NCBI GenBank assembly: GCA_948099385.1
Contig: CANUEZ040000167.1
Location: forward strand, 5,927,001 to 5,991,000
Direction of reading: 5' to 3'
Length of the DNA stretch: 64,000 nucleotides
Source of the DNA: Fasciola hepatica
Lineage: Eukaryota > Platyhelminthes > Trematoda > Plagiorchiida > Fasciolidae
Part shown: piece by piece, positions 47,940-60,013 of the stretch
Numbering within the stretch: position 1 is the first letter of the stretch
Layout: every line of letters begins with the position of its first letter
Notes under the pieces: generated by a model
The model's input: the letters and a program-made list of their open reading frames with translations, nothing else
What the model was told of the DNA's origin: nothing
Databases searched by the model: none
Translations under genes and position numbers: made by a program

Positions 47940-48670
47940 ATTGACGACATATCTTGCGAATGTGACCAAGCTTTCCATAAGAATGGCATACCGCATTACG
48001 ATAGCAGCCAGTGAAACATAGGTGAAATTCGCCTCATGAGACGCAACGACTCTGCTCTACTTGTTCGCGTTCAGGAATCATTTTGTTAGCAGGCTTCGGT
48101 TGAGGCGTCTTCTTTGTAGAGACTGGTTTACGGGGACGAACGTGTTAGTAGTGCACTACGGAATGTACAACCATCGTATCGGCTACGTCATCGAATTTTT
48201 CGCAGGTTGACCGAGCTACAGAGAACGTAAGGTCGGGCTTCAGCAATTGCTTCTTTTGCAAAATCGGATGGTTTATGCCGGCAATGAGGCGGTCACGCAA
48301 GTGAACTCCAGAATTACACTTAGCAGCCTGTCTGAAGTGTCAGGATGAATTCACGGAACTTCATGTTGGGACCACAAACCAGCGAATGAAATTTGGCACG
48401 TTTGGTAGCCCGGAAATTGACCGGAACCACGTGGCTTAGCAGTACAGCCTTCAACTCGTCGAATGGAACTGCAGCAGGGGTTCTCGGATATGCAAGGATT
48501 TTCATCAACGAGTACAATGAACGGCCGCCAGCGGTCAAGAAGAATGCAGGCTGGTTCTCCTTATTCACAGTCTTTCGTATGCTACACCATAACTCGAGAC
48601 GTTCAATCGAGTCTTCAATTTCAGATGCACTATCACGCAGGTTCAGCTGTTCACTACTGGGCAGCTCCAT
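47940..48670 (-). pseudogene. Gypsy copy B gag
   Basis: The start fits the ATG at 48670 ('MELPSSEQLNLRDSA'), just downstream of the 5' LTR. Capsid-like part: 'ENQPAFFLTAGGRSLYSLM', 'FDELKAVLLSHVVPVNFRAT', 'AKFHSL' and 'KFREFILTLQ', closely parallel to gag of copy C. A stop at about 48320 is followed in another frame by the rest of gag and a zinc knuckle near 47970 ('GKLGHIRKIC') whose second Cys is Tyr. Confidence 0.8.
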
Positions 48671-48698
48671 GACGCGGTGCCAATTATAATAATCGTAA

Positions 48699-48985
48699 TG
48701 AACTGAATTGATAGTCCGTATTGAAATTGCTCCCACCCAGAACTACGTGAACGGAAGTAGCAAGAAAACCAAGGATGCGGAATAGCACGGTATTTGTACT
48801 GCAAAACTGGTTTGTATAAATATGCTAAATTAGAGAATATAATTGGTAGACTCAAAGATGATCAATCACAAGGAGCTTTCGTCGAAATTGTCCTCGGCGA
48901 TCCTGATTGATTGAGGCTCATCCGTGTACGTGGTTACGAAGCTGTACCAGGCCATATCACGTGTGACAGCTGCTGAATCACCACA
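48699..48985 (-). repeat. 5' LTR of Gypsy copy B
   Basis: Partner of 44688-44973. The inner neighbour on the minus strand has 'ttggcaccgcgtcatgg', which could hold the tRNA primer site, but it overlaps the gag start and lies about 20 bases from the LTR, so I do not assign a primer. Confidence 0.85.
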
Positions 48986-50039
48986 TCCACCCAAATTGGA
49001 CACCCGTGATTTGATCAAACGACTCGATAGGGAATGGTGATATACCCTGTGGAAAACGCGTTATACCAACACGTGATCAATATGAGCGTGTTCACTTCGT
49101 GATCATGGTTCATGTGTGATAATCACTTCATGGGGTTAGATATGTGATAATGTCGGGTTCGCACAATGGTATCGAATATATCACATACGATGATGGGAGC
49201 ATTTGTTGCGGATGACGAAAAGTGTCATCATCTGGTTTATAATCCTCGTCACTCTATCTATTCTCTGTTAAACATAAACTCACTTTTATTTTGATTAAAA
49301 CATGGGGTAACTTGTCTCTGAAAAGAAAGCGATAGAACATGTTTTACTCAGTACGAGAAACCTGATTCTGTCAATTTCTACAGGCCATAGTATGCAGCCA
49401 TACATGCGCATCAGCTGGGAGAATTATCGCCCACATTTCACAAAGCATATGCGAAATCTGTATTGTCGACTTTAGGTTGATAAAACTAGTGAATTAATTA
49501 ATTACAATGCCTAGAGCTCTCGATTGATCAGACGATCTTTTAAAAGAAAACCTGCGCATCAAAGCTTCATCTTCGTAAGAAGGACGCTTCGACATGTTGG
49601 CTTGCACAGTGATGAGCTGTTTACAAGACACTTGCTGTTCTAAGGTGAGAGCTGAACAAACAAATGTTGATCCAATTTGTATTTTCGGAAATGCTGCGAA
49701 ATATAGACGGGCATCTGAAGCTCTTTTGACCAGTGGGTCTTCCTTTAGTTTTTATCCTTCTTATGAACCATTTTCAAACTTTTGGTAAGGCTTTCCTTTA
49801 AAAGCTTTGTAATAATGCTTCTGTTGAGCAAAGGAAACTCAACAAAATATCGAAAAGCGAATCTGTAAGAACGCATGGATTTCTTTATTACAAGAATTTT
49901 GTCATTATGCTAAGCATAATGCCACACTCATACAATCATCTGATTGGAGTTTAGATTAATAGTTCTCTCCTTAACTTCGCTCACTGTTGGTGCGTGGATG
50001 ATAAACAACAATGATAACGATAATGTTTTACGTAATTAT
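48986..50039. other. Unassigned 1.1 kb
   Basis: Nothing recognised. AT-rich, with several 'gtgataat' and 'cacgtgatca' motifs at 49030-49160 that may be an old tandem duplication. Confidence 0.4.
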
Positions 50040-50210
50040 GTATTCATTAAGTAGAAATGATGGATTATTTCAGGAAGGGGGTGGCGACCAATTTGAGGGT
50101 GCCGGTTGGGGAAGTGACCGGCTACAGCGGTAGTAAGTTATGAACCCGGGGCCACAAGATTCTAGGTCTACCGGACCGCCTGTTTGACCGTCGCGGGTCT
50201 GCTAAGCTGT
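50040..50210 (-). repeat. tRNA-derived SINE, family S1
   Basis: Minus-strand copy: the plus strand reads 'atttcaggaagggggtggcg', 'gaagtgaccggctacagcgg', then 'gaacccggggcc' at the B-box position (partly lost). Confidence 0.7.
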
Positions 50211-50614
50211 TGCACAAACCCTCAAACCATGGAAAATACTGTGGCATTTAGGTTAACCCGAAATAACATGTGTACTAAAATCATTCTAATTCGGAAATGT
50301 ACGGTTACAGACCACAGAAGTTACGAGAGTTCCGAGGAAGTGGTTCTTTTACTTTTGTTCCAATAACCATAAACATTGAAAGGGCTTTCAGTCCATCTTA
50401 AAACCATCTTGATGAAGAGAACTAAACTCGTATCTTTGTTCAGATAGCATTCACACTAAAGAAACCAGTACTTCCTAAACAAAAAAGTAGGTATCGAATA
50501 TCGGTCGGTAACAGTTCGAATTCGTTTCTCATTATACACTGCACTTAATACAACTGTAAGTCTTCTTGAACACCTACTCCTACTGTAAACCATCCTCTGA
50601 ATGCGTGAACGTGC

Positions 50615-50785
50615 GTCTCCTCGGGGGTGGCTAAACGGTCATCGCGGTTGGCTTTCAACCCTTCGGCCCTGGGTTAGAGTCCTGCTTCCGCTGCCGGTCC
50701 CTTTCTCCAACTGGCGGCCTCAAATTGGCCGCGACCCCCTTCCTGAGATACTGTACCACTATTACATAATAAAAGGAATTAAATG
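50615..50785 (+). repeat. tRNA-derived SINE, family S1
   Basis: Plus strand with A-box-like 'gtggctaaacggtc', B-box-like 'gggttagagtcctg', body 'ggcggcctcaaattggccgc' and tail 'ataataaaaggaattaaatg'. Confidence 0.8.
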
Positions 50786-50939
50786 AAAAGATCAAAAAGA
50801 TATGATATTCAGGTCCACTGGAACAGATAAGTTTGCTATCGCCGATTACCTGACTTGTTTGACGACCCTTCTGGCTTTGGCACTGATTCGCGCTGGTGTT
50901 GTTATGAGCACTGTCAGTTATGGAGTGTTCTCGTCTGAT

Positions 50940-51112
50940 TTGACTGGTGGCAATCACACGGCCATCATGGTGGGCTTTGCACCGTTCAGTCCCGGGTTCG
51001 AATCTCCGCGCCACCGCCGGTCAATAGCCCCAATTGGCAGCCTTATTTTGGCCGTGACCCTCTGCCTGAGATATTGTACCGACATTATATAATAAAAAGG
51101 ATGTAAATGAAA
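50940..51112 (+). repeat. tRNA-derived SINE, family S1
   Basis: Second same-strand copy about 325 bp after the previous one, with a perfect B box in 'cccgggttcgaatctcc' and tail 'ataataaaaaggatgtaaat'. The two copies end alike, so they show the family's 3' end well. Confidence 0.85.
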
Positions 51113-51298
51113 AGAAAAAAAAGGATTTCACTAGTGCTCAAATGCGGAATAAATCAGGCACTTTTTACACATCTCTCGTTGTCGTAGGGAACGGGTCTGA
51201 GATAAAATGGTCTGAACCCTACCACGACCGGTCAAGTTTGATGGTAGACTGAAATAAACTGTCGCCCGAACCCCTTACCACGTGTGCAATATCGCAGC

Positions 51299-51299
<1 letters not shown>

Positions 51300-51344
<45 letters not shown>
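51300..51344. repeat. (GT)n microsatellite
   Basis: About 22 GT units followed by a G-rich stretch. Confidence 0.95.
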
Positions 51345-51345
<1 letters not shown>

Positions 51346-54300
51346 AGGGGGGTGGGGTAGTGTCCATTTCGAGTCTTAGGATCCTGGTTACGGGCGCACC
51401 ATTGGGCTCTTTAATCGTTATAAATAAACGAACAATGACCGACTTTAGTGAGTTCGACATGGACCACCGAGGTCATTCGCATTACACAGTTGGTGCACAA
51501 TGTTATAAAATTTCTTCGCATTCATTTCCCACGAGTGCAGTAGAGCAAACATAATCATTATTAACCACTGTATGATCAAGGCGAGTCGACAACCACGAGA
51601 CTTGGATTGTAGATGGGCATAAGTTCTCCTCAAATCCCAAGGATGTGGTAACGAACATGGTGACAACGCAGCGTTGTCCGTTCCCAAAGCTGACCAGTGA
51701 TGGTGGGATTCAGACTTGCCGTCGCCTCAGCCAGACAACAAAAAATAAATACAAACAAAAATTTCCGTCCGATTCGCCTTGATTTCATCTGATCCGGACA
51801 GGGCGTGCACGGGCTTAAGCCGATATGTGGCACACTATCAATCTGTTGGTATCGTTATGTCGTCACACCTAGGAAAATTTCATCGCAAAATCTCCTTTTC
51901 AATGGGTCTGTGTGATATGGACGCATACACATTCACAGACTGTAAAATCATTCACCTGAGTGTGGCTGCTGTTGTGTGTGTGCGTCTGTGTGTGTGTGTG
52001 GGGGGGGGGTGTATGTGTACCCGGCAGATCCATTTTATCGAAGCCAATAGCACATTTGCGGCTACGATATCGACCATCACTGACTATTGGCCATCATGCT
52101 CACAAGTTAAGCCCGGATCAAATCAAAGCGAAAAAGCTAGATAGAGAATAGTTGAAAAACACGACCACCCGGCCATTATCATCTAAACAAAGTGACCAAA
52201 CCCGCCTTTCCCCACACCAATTCTATGCCGTTCGAAAAACTGAAACGGTAGCTAAAATCAATACAATGCGACTGAAACCGGATGAAAACGGACTGGACCG
52301 AGTTACGCCTTCTAACCATTCGTATTGGTCCAGGTCTTCTCGCTTATGAATTCGAGATATGTGGTCAGCGCAGGGTAGGCTTGCACGGTTCGTACGAACC
52401 TAACTGTATGGGCACAAGGTTATGTTGTCCATAATCTGGGTCATTTTATAGTAGTCTGCTAAAAGGTGTCGATCGATCGATCAATTGAGCCAGCCAGCCA
52501 ACTAGCACAAGTGATTTGAAGATTTGAATTTATCAGTATGGCGTTGTGCCGAACGAATCAATCCTTGGTTAAAAAATCATTTTGACCGCAAGGCTGAAGT
52601 CAACCAATGTTTGTTTCAACTAAGGGGGTAGTGTGTTTGGGGATCCGGTTAATTTCAACGTCTATTACAGTGTGCAGCCCTTTCATCATTTCACGATCTT
52701 CACAGAAATGCTCATTGTGATGCAAAGAACAACACATTTGCGACCAACCACATTTCCACTGAGACAATTTTATTCGATAGAAAGCGAATGTATGCTGAAG
52801 GATGAAATTAAATTGAGCGATATTAATGGTATAGAAGGCCTAGGGTCAAAAATGTCTCCTTACAGCTCAGAAAAAGGATTCCGAAAGGATTGGGCTGTGT
52901 CCCTCCAACTCTTGGGAAAACGACCCCGATGTCCGTCATAATTACCTTGACAAAAATGCACAAATGAAAGAATATGCACTCATAAATGGATTCCAAGTAG
53001 ACAGTATATCTTTAAGACTCGAAGTTGACTGGTGAAGTTTTCACGTAAATAAGCGATAGTCTAGTCCAGCCGGCTATTCAAAAGTTCGCAAGTGGAGTCT
53101 CATTCAAAAATGGTCTGTGAGTACGGCATTTTCGGCTTCACTGTTGGTACCAGAGTCTTGTTAGGTTTCTCCAACATAGTCTTCCGCAAGAGCCGTTCCG
53201 GGATGAATATTTCCATGATTACACGTTCGGCAAACTCAAGCTATTGATTAATCCTCTCTTCCCAGTGAAGTTTACTTTCACGCGTCTCAATCAGAACGAA
53301 CAACATTTCGCCTGTCTTTCAATGGAACGAAACATTGAAGCGTGGAAACACTGAACCGTTCAGCTAGGCTTTGGATGTTTTACGTGTGGAAATTCCGCGG
53401 TTGGACATTGCGGTCTACAGGCTCATCACTTCTCAGGGAACACTTTGAGGGATAGATCACTTATTCGAATATATATTGTTATGCATTGGTATGAGTACGA
53501 ATAACTGAAAACGAGCTTGTTCGCCACGCTGTTTATTCTCAATGTGCTCTGTAGGATTATTCGAATACACTCGAATACGCTTCGAGCGGGCGGTCTCAGC
53601 AAGGGGGGGGGGGTGTAATAGAACCGAAATTAACACGTAGTGTTTGAATTGGCGCTTACTAATGTACACCATTTTCTATCATCTTCCAGGTCCCGCACAT
53701 AACCATTGGACGGGACCAGCGGATTCGTTGCCAGAACACTTTTGAAGTGTGGAACTCTTTTTCTTCGTGTATGTATGTTTTATCGAACTGGACGGAAGAG
53801 ACTTTTTGCCATAACTGTACACACTTGTGTTCGTGAACTTGACTTTTATTTGTGCCGCTCGGTTGGGACGCCGCCCCCCGAGAATACACAATAAACATTC
53901 ATTCGACACAGCGCTTTCTTGTTACTTACGCTGGCGACCTGGCCGTCGTTGTGTGTTGAACCGTTAACATTGCTCGTGTGCATTCAATTTCAGCTTGTTT
54001 GAGTCGACTTGCTGTCGTGAACTGAACCGTAAACCAAGAGACTTGCTCAGTCAGAGTCGAATATTGCAGGGGTTAAGAAAAGCAGCTTACTCAATGAACT
54101 ACGCATATCTGCCATCAGTTGTGCACCCTAAAAATGACGTATAATTTTGAGATCACTATAATAGAGTCTAACTCAGAAGAGCTCCAATACAACAGGAAGA
54201 ACGTTGGAGAAGAATTGGCGTAGCAAACAGTGGTGCAAACTGTCAAAGGTTTTGAAAACATTGCAGTTAGTCGTTCATTTAATGAATTTATCGCTCACTG

Positions 54301-54799
54301 GTATGACCTAAACGAATAACACAGAGGCCCATACACTATCCAGCAAACAGCGCTCTGTCTGACGTCACTGATTCCTGGTCTAATGAGAACCATACCATAT
54401 CAATGTAAGTGTTTTATTATCTGAATTCTATTCTTATTCATCGAGGCGTGAGACGTAGGAACAGTGAGTGCGTGACCGTGATCCAGTTTCAGATAAACAA
54501 GGGGTCAATGGCTTAATAAATAAGCTACACACGTTATTAATTATCTTCCGGTGGCACTACTATAGCCTTGATGCAGCAAATCCTTTGACCACTTGACCTA
54601 AGCGGCATTCCAGTCGTATCAGGTTAAGTGATAGGTCAGGTTGCCTTTCAGTTCACGGGTCATCCGAGGGAATGAAGGAATGGAGGATGAAGGGAGTGAG
54701 GGGGGGGGGGGGTACGATAGGAAGTCAAGTCGGTGCACAATGACAGTTCCGAATTAGTAGTTGTAATCACCTGCTGGTTTACATAGGGGTCGTGTTAGG

Positions 54800-54801
<2 letters not shown>

Positions 54802-54864
<63 letters not shown>
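54802..54864. repeat. (GT)n microsatellite
   Basis: About 31 GT units, the longest dinucleotide array in the window. Confidence 0.95.
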
Positions 54865-54865
<1 letters not shown>

Positions 54866-55404
54866 TGGGTGTGAGTGGGCCCGAGTGGGGCAATAGTCTT
54901 AAGTGAGACGGAGGGACTTGGTTTTAATCTAAGACGAGTAGCGTTACAATGACTGAAGCTGGTCGAGCCTGAACACGTGATCCGAATAGAATCCATCAAT
55001 TTCGGGTCATTGTATGCAACGATTTTCGTATTAACCTGGGAGAAGACACCAAGTATTCTTGTGTTCGTGAAAATCCTAACCTACTGGAACCACAGTTTAT
55101 TCTCGCGAACAATCATAGAGTGAAAATAAAAGACGAAATGTTCTGGTCTAGGGTTTTGAGTAGAAAAATCTAGGGCATTTTAATGGGCTGATGGTTACTT
55201 GTATAACCACAACCTGTTTCGTTTTGATCATTAAGACTGACCAGCAGAACGTGTCCACCAGGACAAGCTTGTGAACATTCGACCCTACTGTTGCTGTTAT
55301 CTCATGAAAATGACTGTTCCCCTTTTGAGGGATTGCTTTAGATCAACGATCTGTAACTCACCACTATCGACCTTAGAACCCATGCTTCTTCGAAGACATT
55401 TGCT

Positions 55405-55545
55405 TGATCGTCCGGAGCCACACGGTCATCATCATATGACTTAGACCATGACGTCCCAGATTCGATTCCGGCCACCACCGGTCAACTTCTATTCGACGAC
55501 TGTCGATTAGTCACCATCCTTTCCGTATAAATAAAAAATCAAGAA
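55405..55545 (+). repeat. tRNA-derived SINE, family S1
   Basis: Plus strand with 'gtccggagccacacggtcat', B-box-like 'cagattcgattccgg', 'ccaccaccggtcaac' and an A-rich tail 'ataaataaaaaatcaagaag'. Confidence 0.75.
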
Positions 55546-56577
55546 GATTATTGTTATTAATATTATTATTGCCATCATTAATGTTACCTTTTGGTGTTTT
55601 CTAGATCTATGAAGAGCCCTTTTCTAATAAGTTCTTCCAAAGTTCAGTCGTAGAACTACTACATTCAGATATACCGGAGAAAATAGTGCCTCTGCCACTG
55701 AACATCTGTGTAGAGGAATGGGCTAGCTCATTGCCAATAGACGACCTTGTTTGTTCGACAGAAGGCACGATGGTTTAGTGAGCAGATAGCACGTCTTTGC
55801 CTGGCCTGAATCGAGGACAAAAATGACGCGAACAAATCGGATTGAAAAATCAATCAAATGCCTCTTAAGTGACACTACATCCACTTCTGGCAATCATCAG
55901 CTCTATTGCCACCCCATGTATCTGCTTTGTTTCATCGCTCCGAACCAAGCTAATCGCGGTTCGACCGCCAATATGACACTCGCCATGTGAAATCATTTTG
56001 ATCGTTTCTCGTTCTGTCCTTTTTGTTCTGCTGGCTGGCATAAACGTCTTAGGAGCATCATTCGATTCATGACTGTAGTCATCAAAAGCTGACCTATACA
56101 GGCGACAGCCGTATTAGACATTCCCGCTTGCAGCCACCTATTTTTTTCAAAACCGATATAAAATCAGGAGTACCATTCTTAGCAGACTCCGGCGCGTAAG
56201 TAACTATTATTCAAACTTACTACACAGACCACTTCAGCCAGTCAAACATCGAGCTGGTCGAGACACTTACCAAGACTTACGGTAAGCGTTCTTTCACACT
56301 GAACTAGGTATATATCGTAATGTAATGAGGGTATTTATTGTTGCTGACCTTTTTTTTACTCAATCATTCGACTTTTCAACCGCATGGTTGTTTCGTCCGG
56401 TTATCGTCTTGTGAATATGACTACCAAAGTCTCAACCAGCCACACACAGTCCATTGAGTCAGAGCTGACCCAGTCCTCGTCATTCCTGTAGCTACAGACT
56501 GCTACCAGGAGCTCCCGCACGAGTCTCCTGGGCTATTCCAGCTCAGCAACATGCTACCACAAGTGTAGATCGGCGTA
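55546..56577. other. Unassigned 1.0 kb upstream of Gypsy copy C
   Basis: Short (ATT)n-like run at 55552-55570. Nothing else recognised. Confidence 0.4.
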
Positions 56578-56843
56578 CTTAAGGTTATTCAACGGGCGTC
56601 ACGTGTGACATGTTTAAGTACAGCTTCATGACTGCATACGCTGAGGACCTTGAACCAATCAGGGTCGCCAAGGACAGATAAACCAAAAGATCGCTGTGAT
56701 CTACCAATTAATTTTTTCGATTGGACATATTTATACAAATCGGTTCTTCAATACAGTTAACATGTTGTTCCGCAGCATTAATCTTCTTGCTACTTTGGTT
56801 TGAGTAGTTCCCGGTGGGGGTGATTTCATTACGTCTAATCAGT
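56578..56843 (+). repeat. 5' LTR of Gypsy copy C
   Basis: Collinear with the copy B LTR read on its own strand: 'gtcacgtgtgacatg', 'gtacagcttcatgac', 'ccaatcagggtcgcc' and 'catatttatacaaatc'. Edges uncertain by several bases. Confidence 0.7.
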
Positions 56844-56878
56844 TGGATTATTCCGAGTACTCCTATTGGCGTCGCGTC

Positions 56879-57833
56879 ATGGAGCTGCCCAGTACTGAAC
56901 AGCTGAACCTGCAAGCTGATGCACCTGAAAGTGAAGACTGGAGTGAACGGTTCGAGTTAAGATGCAGCATACGAAAGGATATGAAGAAAGACAACCAGCC
57001 TACATTCTTGTTGACCGCTGGCGGCCGTGGATTGTATGCACTGATGGTGAAATTAGCATACCCGAGAGACCTTGTTACAGCTCCATTCGACGAGTTGAAG
57101 GCTGTACTGCTAGGCCACGTAGTTTCGGTCACTTTCCAGGCTACCGAACATGCCAAATTCCATTCATTGGTTCGTGATTCCAGCGTGAAGTTCCGTGAAT
57201 TGATGATGATACTACAAGCACAGATTGTGGGGGGCATGGGCTGACTCATTGTCGATGGACAACCAAGTCACGTCATCAGCCAGAACGTGTGTGGAACCGA
57301 GCCCAAGGCTTGAGACAACGGAAACTCGAGTGACAAGACAGCCGACTGGTTCGATAGTCTGAGTGATGAACCCTGTCAGCGGTGTTCAGGCGTCAAGGCT
57401 CAGTTGCCTACACTAGTCGGACCAATAGGCTGAATCTAACGTCTGGGTACTTGAACCAGAATCTCACATATTCAGTATTTTACACTTATAAACGAGATGA
57501 CTCGAGGGCAGAAAAGTCTTTTCACTAGAGTTAGTGGAACGGTACGAAACACAGGCTGCGAATTGTAACCTCAGAAGACAATTGGAGACCCAATTGCGTG
57601 ACAGCTTAATTACCGGTGTAAATCATCCGGAGCTGCAGAAGAAGCTATTTCTGAAACCCAACCTCACGTTCTCTGCAGCTCGGTCAACTTGCGGGCAGTA
57701 CGATGACATATCCGATGTGACTACTGAACATTCCGTAGTGCCCTACCAACACGTTCGTCCCCGTAAACCAGCCCGTCCAAGTCAAACACATCAACCGAAG
57801 CCGACTAACAAGACGATTCCTGAACGCAAATAA
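56879..57833 (+). pseudogene. Gypsy copy C gag, split by repeat Z
   Basis: Starts at the ATG at 56879 ('MELPSTEQLNLQADAPES'). The first part reads 'NQPTFLLTAGGRGLYALM' and 'KFRELMMILQAQ', ending where repeat Z enters at about 57222. Gag resumes at about 57550 with 'LRDSLITGVNHPELQKKLF' and 'AARSTCGQYDDISDVT', then a basic Pro-rich segment to a stop at 57831-57833. A zinc knuckle follows in another frame near 57915 ('PCGKTGHIRKVC'), lacking its first Cys. Confidence 0.85.
57223..57547 (+). repeat. LTR-like dispersed repeat, family Z, copy 4
   Basis: Inserted in gag of Gypsy C in the same orientation. 'cacag' lies at both junctions (57218-57222 and about 57548-57553), a probable 5-bp target duplication. 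It contains 'gagcccaaggcttgagacaa', 'cttataaacgagatgactcg' and an end of 'tagtggaacggtacgaaa'. Confidence 0.7.
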
Positions 57834-60013
57834 CCATAACGGAATCGCTGATTCTCGTGCGACGAATTCCTTTTACACTTCACGTTTCAATTCCGTAATG
57901 CGATACACCATCCCTGTGGAAAGACTGGTCATATTCGAAAGGTGTGCCCTCAATCCGAGTGCAATGTGACGAGTGTAACCACTGAGGATCCGAAAAATGA
58001 TGACAATCTGGTATACACACTGAAGATCTCGAGTGAATACAGCCAATTACTGTACAAATCAGTCCAGTTCCAATGTGGCTTGAGACATTGATTCACTATG
58101 GATACCAGGAGCCGCGAGTCCATTATTCCGAAATCAGTGTTTGATTTGATTCAGCCCAGTGTGCTCATACATTCGACTGCCGTGCGCATTCACGGTGTCA
58201 CTGGTTATCGACTTTATTTACTGAGTGAGACTGCACTAATGATTCCGTTGGAGAGCAACTATATCCCGGTACAATTCCTGATTTTCAAAGAGAGTCCATC
58301 GATTCTGGGCTTGAAGGCCCTGCGTGCATTGAAACAATTTGTAACCTTCCATACAACTTCCGAGAATCCAATGGATTAGCCTATTCCCCGGCCGTTGATT
58401 GCACAGTGCTCCAGTAACAAGGTGGCATAGCGGTTGAGCTCGCAAGTTGGAAGTGGATGGTCATCCGATATTCCTGAAGCACTGAGTATTGCCGTACGGC
58501 CACAGAGAGGGTGTTCTCAAGGTGCTTACCAAAATGGAACAAGACGGTGTCATTGCCCATACGACTTCGTCCACATGGGTGACTCCGATAGTGGTGGTGA
58601 TGGAGAGCGACGGACAAAAACCCCGGATTTGTGGTGATTACCGATTGACCTTGAATTCTCGTTTACTGAAATGCGCGGCAACTACAGTGGAGGACTTCGA
58701 GAAATACATGCTCGGCAGCATGTATTTCACAAAAAGTTGATCTGGCTGACGCCTGCTTACAAATTCCTCTGAACACGGAATTTAAAACATTACCAACTTT
58801 TAACGCTTTATAGGGCCCTTTCCAAAGCAACCTCTTGCCATTCCGTTTGCACGTATCATTCGGGATATTTCAGTCTGCAATACACGAGGTGATCCATGAT
58901 ATCGATGGGGTGATGGCATATCAAGATGATGTGCTCCCTTTCGAATCCACAAAGGAAGAACACAACAAGAGATTACAAAAGTTGCTGGAGAGATTTGTGG
59001 GAAGGAATGTATAGATCAAAGCCATCAAGTACAAGTTCGGTATCATCTGATTAGATTTCCTTGGTTTCAATGTCAATGCAAATGGATACCAACCCGATCC
59101 AGATCATTTCAAGCCTGTGAATGGCATCGAGTCAGCGAAAAATCAGGTGCACTAACGAATAACTCTTGGATACCTGCAATACTACTACAGAATCATTCCG
59201 AACTTTGCAACAAGAGCCAAACCATTGTTTCTAGCTCAGTCATCTGATGTGTGGCAGTGGAACGAACTGTCTGAAGAGACACTACGCGGTTTTACTCGAA
59301 GTATCGTTGACCGACCGATACTAGCGCCATTTGCACCATCTAAACGGACCACGCTGATCACCGAAACGTCCGAAATGGGGATAGGAACACTTCTAGGACA
59401 AGATGGATATCCAATCATCTGCATCTCGCGTCTTCACAGTGTTGCTGAGACGGGTTATTCCCAGACGCAGAAGGAAGCATTTATCTTTTTCTTGGCGGTA
59501 CACTGACTGCACAAGTACCTTTTTGGACTGAAATTTACGATTGTCACCGACCGTTAAGCCCTTCAGTTCCCATATAACCCAGATAAGTCCGTCGTCAAAT
59601 CCACGACTGGTATGTTTCTGCGATGGAGCATTGCCTTAGCTGCCTATCAGTGAACTACTCCGCATCGACCCGGAGCGGCAGTCCCTCAAACGGGATTTCT
59701 GTCACAACATTCACGAACTGCAGCGGCGGACTGATGCCATTTCACTTCGCCTGCTGTGCCTGTGTCGAGGGAGGAATCGAGCAGACAGACAAAACGATAC
59801 TACTCATCTGTGATTTCGGCAATCCGGAAGGAATGGCAGCCCGAGGTGAAGCAAAAATTTCCTCAGTTCTTCGTATTGCGAAAAGAATTCAGTATCCAAC
59901 CTGCCGACGTCCTTCGTCGAGATGACCGGCTTGTCATTCCAACTACATTGGGCAAGTCAGTTTTGGATGAACTGCACAAAGGCCACTTGGGCATGGATAA
60001 AATGAAGTCGCTG
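57834..60013 (+). pseudogene. Gypsy copy C pol: protease, RT, RNase H, start of integrase
   Basis: Protease at about 58100 with 'MDTRSRESIIPKS' (Arg at the active-site Gly, as in copy B). RT: 'RICGDYRLTLNSRLL' at about 58625, a frameshift at about 58730 identical in place to that of B, and 'MAYQDDVLPF' at about 58915 with the usual YQDD retained. RNase H at 59225-59640 shares the stops of copy B. Integrase N-terminal part in 59756-60013 ends 'HLGMDKMKSL' and then runs into unrelated sequence. No domain can be active as encoded. Confidence 0.85.

Larger units (their letters stand above)
44688..48985 (-). mobile_element. Ty3/Gypsy LTR retrotransposon, copy B, both LTRs present
   Basis: Two LTRs of 286 and 287 bp flank gag-pol on the minus strand, giving 4,298 bp in all. 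The LTRs start TGAAC and end CACA on the plus strand. Differences between them are easy to see in their outer 25 bp and scattered elsewhere, so the insertion is not recent. No matching 5-bp target duplication was found (CACAA against TCCAC), which may mean rearrangement. Gag resembles that of flatworm CsRn1-type Gypsy elements as I know them. Pol has many stops and frameshifts outside integrase. About 45928-47491 is nearly identical to part of copy C. Confidence 0.85.
51113..55404. other. Unassigned 4.3 kb with microsatellites
   Basis: Besides the (GT)n arrays listed separately there are poly-G runs near 52000, 53603 and 54700. Open frames are short; the longest, 51779-52144 plus, runs through a GT/G-rich tract. 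The plus frame 52633-52941 (102 codons) has no recognised domain. No gene supported. Confidence 0.4.
56578..60013 (+). mobile_element. Ty3/Gypsy LTR retrotransposon, copy C, 3' truncated
   Basis: 5' LTR (56578-56843), gag, protease, RT, RNase H and the N-terminal part of integrase on the plus strand. All similarity to copy B stops at 60013, inside the zinc-binding part of integrase, so the catalytic integrase core and 3' LTR are absent. Gag is split by repeat Z (57223-57547). From about 58455 to 60013 the sequence is nearly identical to copy B, whereas LTR, gag and protease are clearly diverged. Confidence 0.85.
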
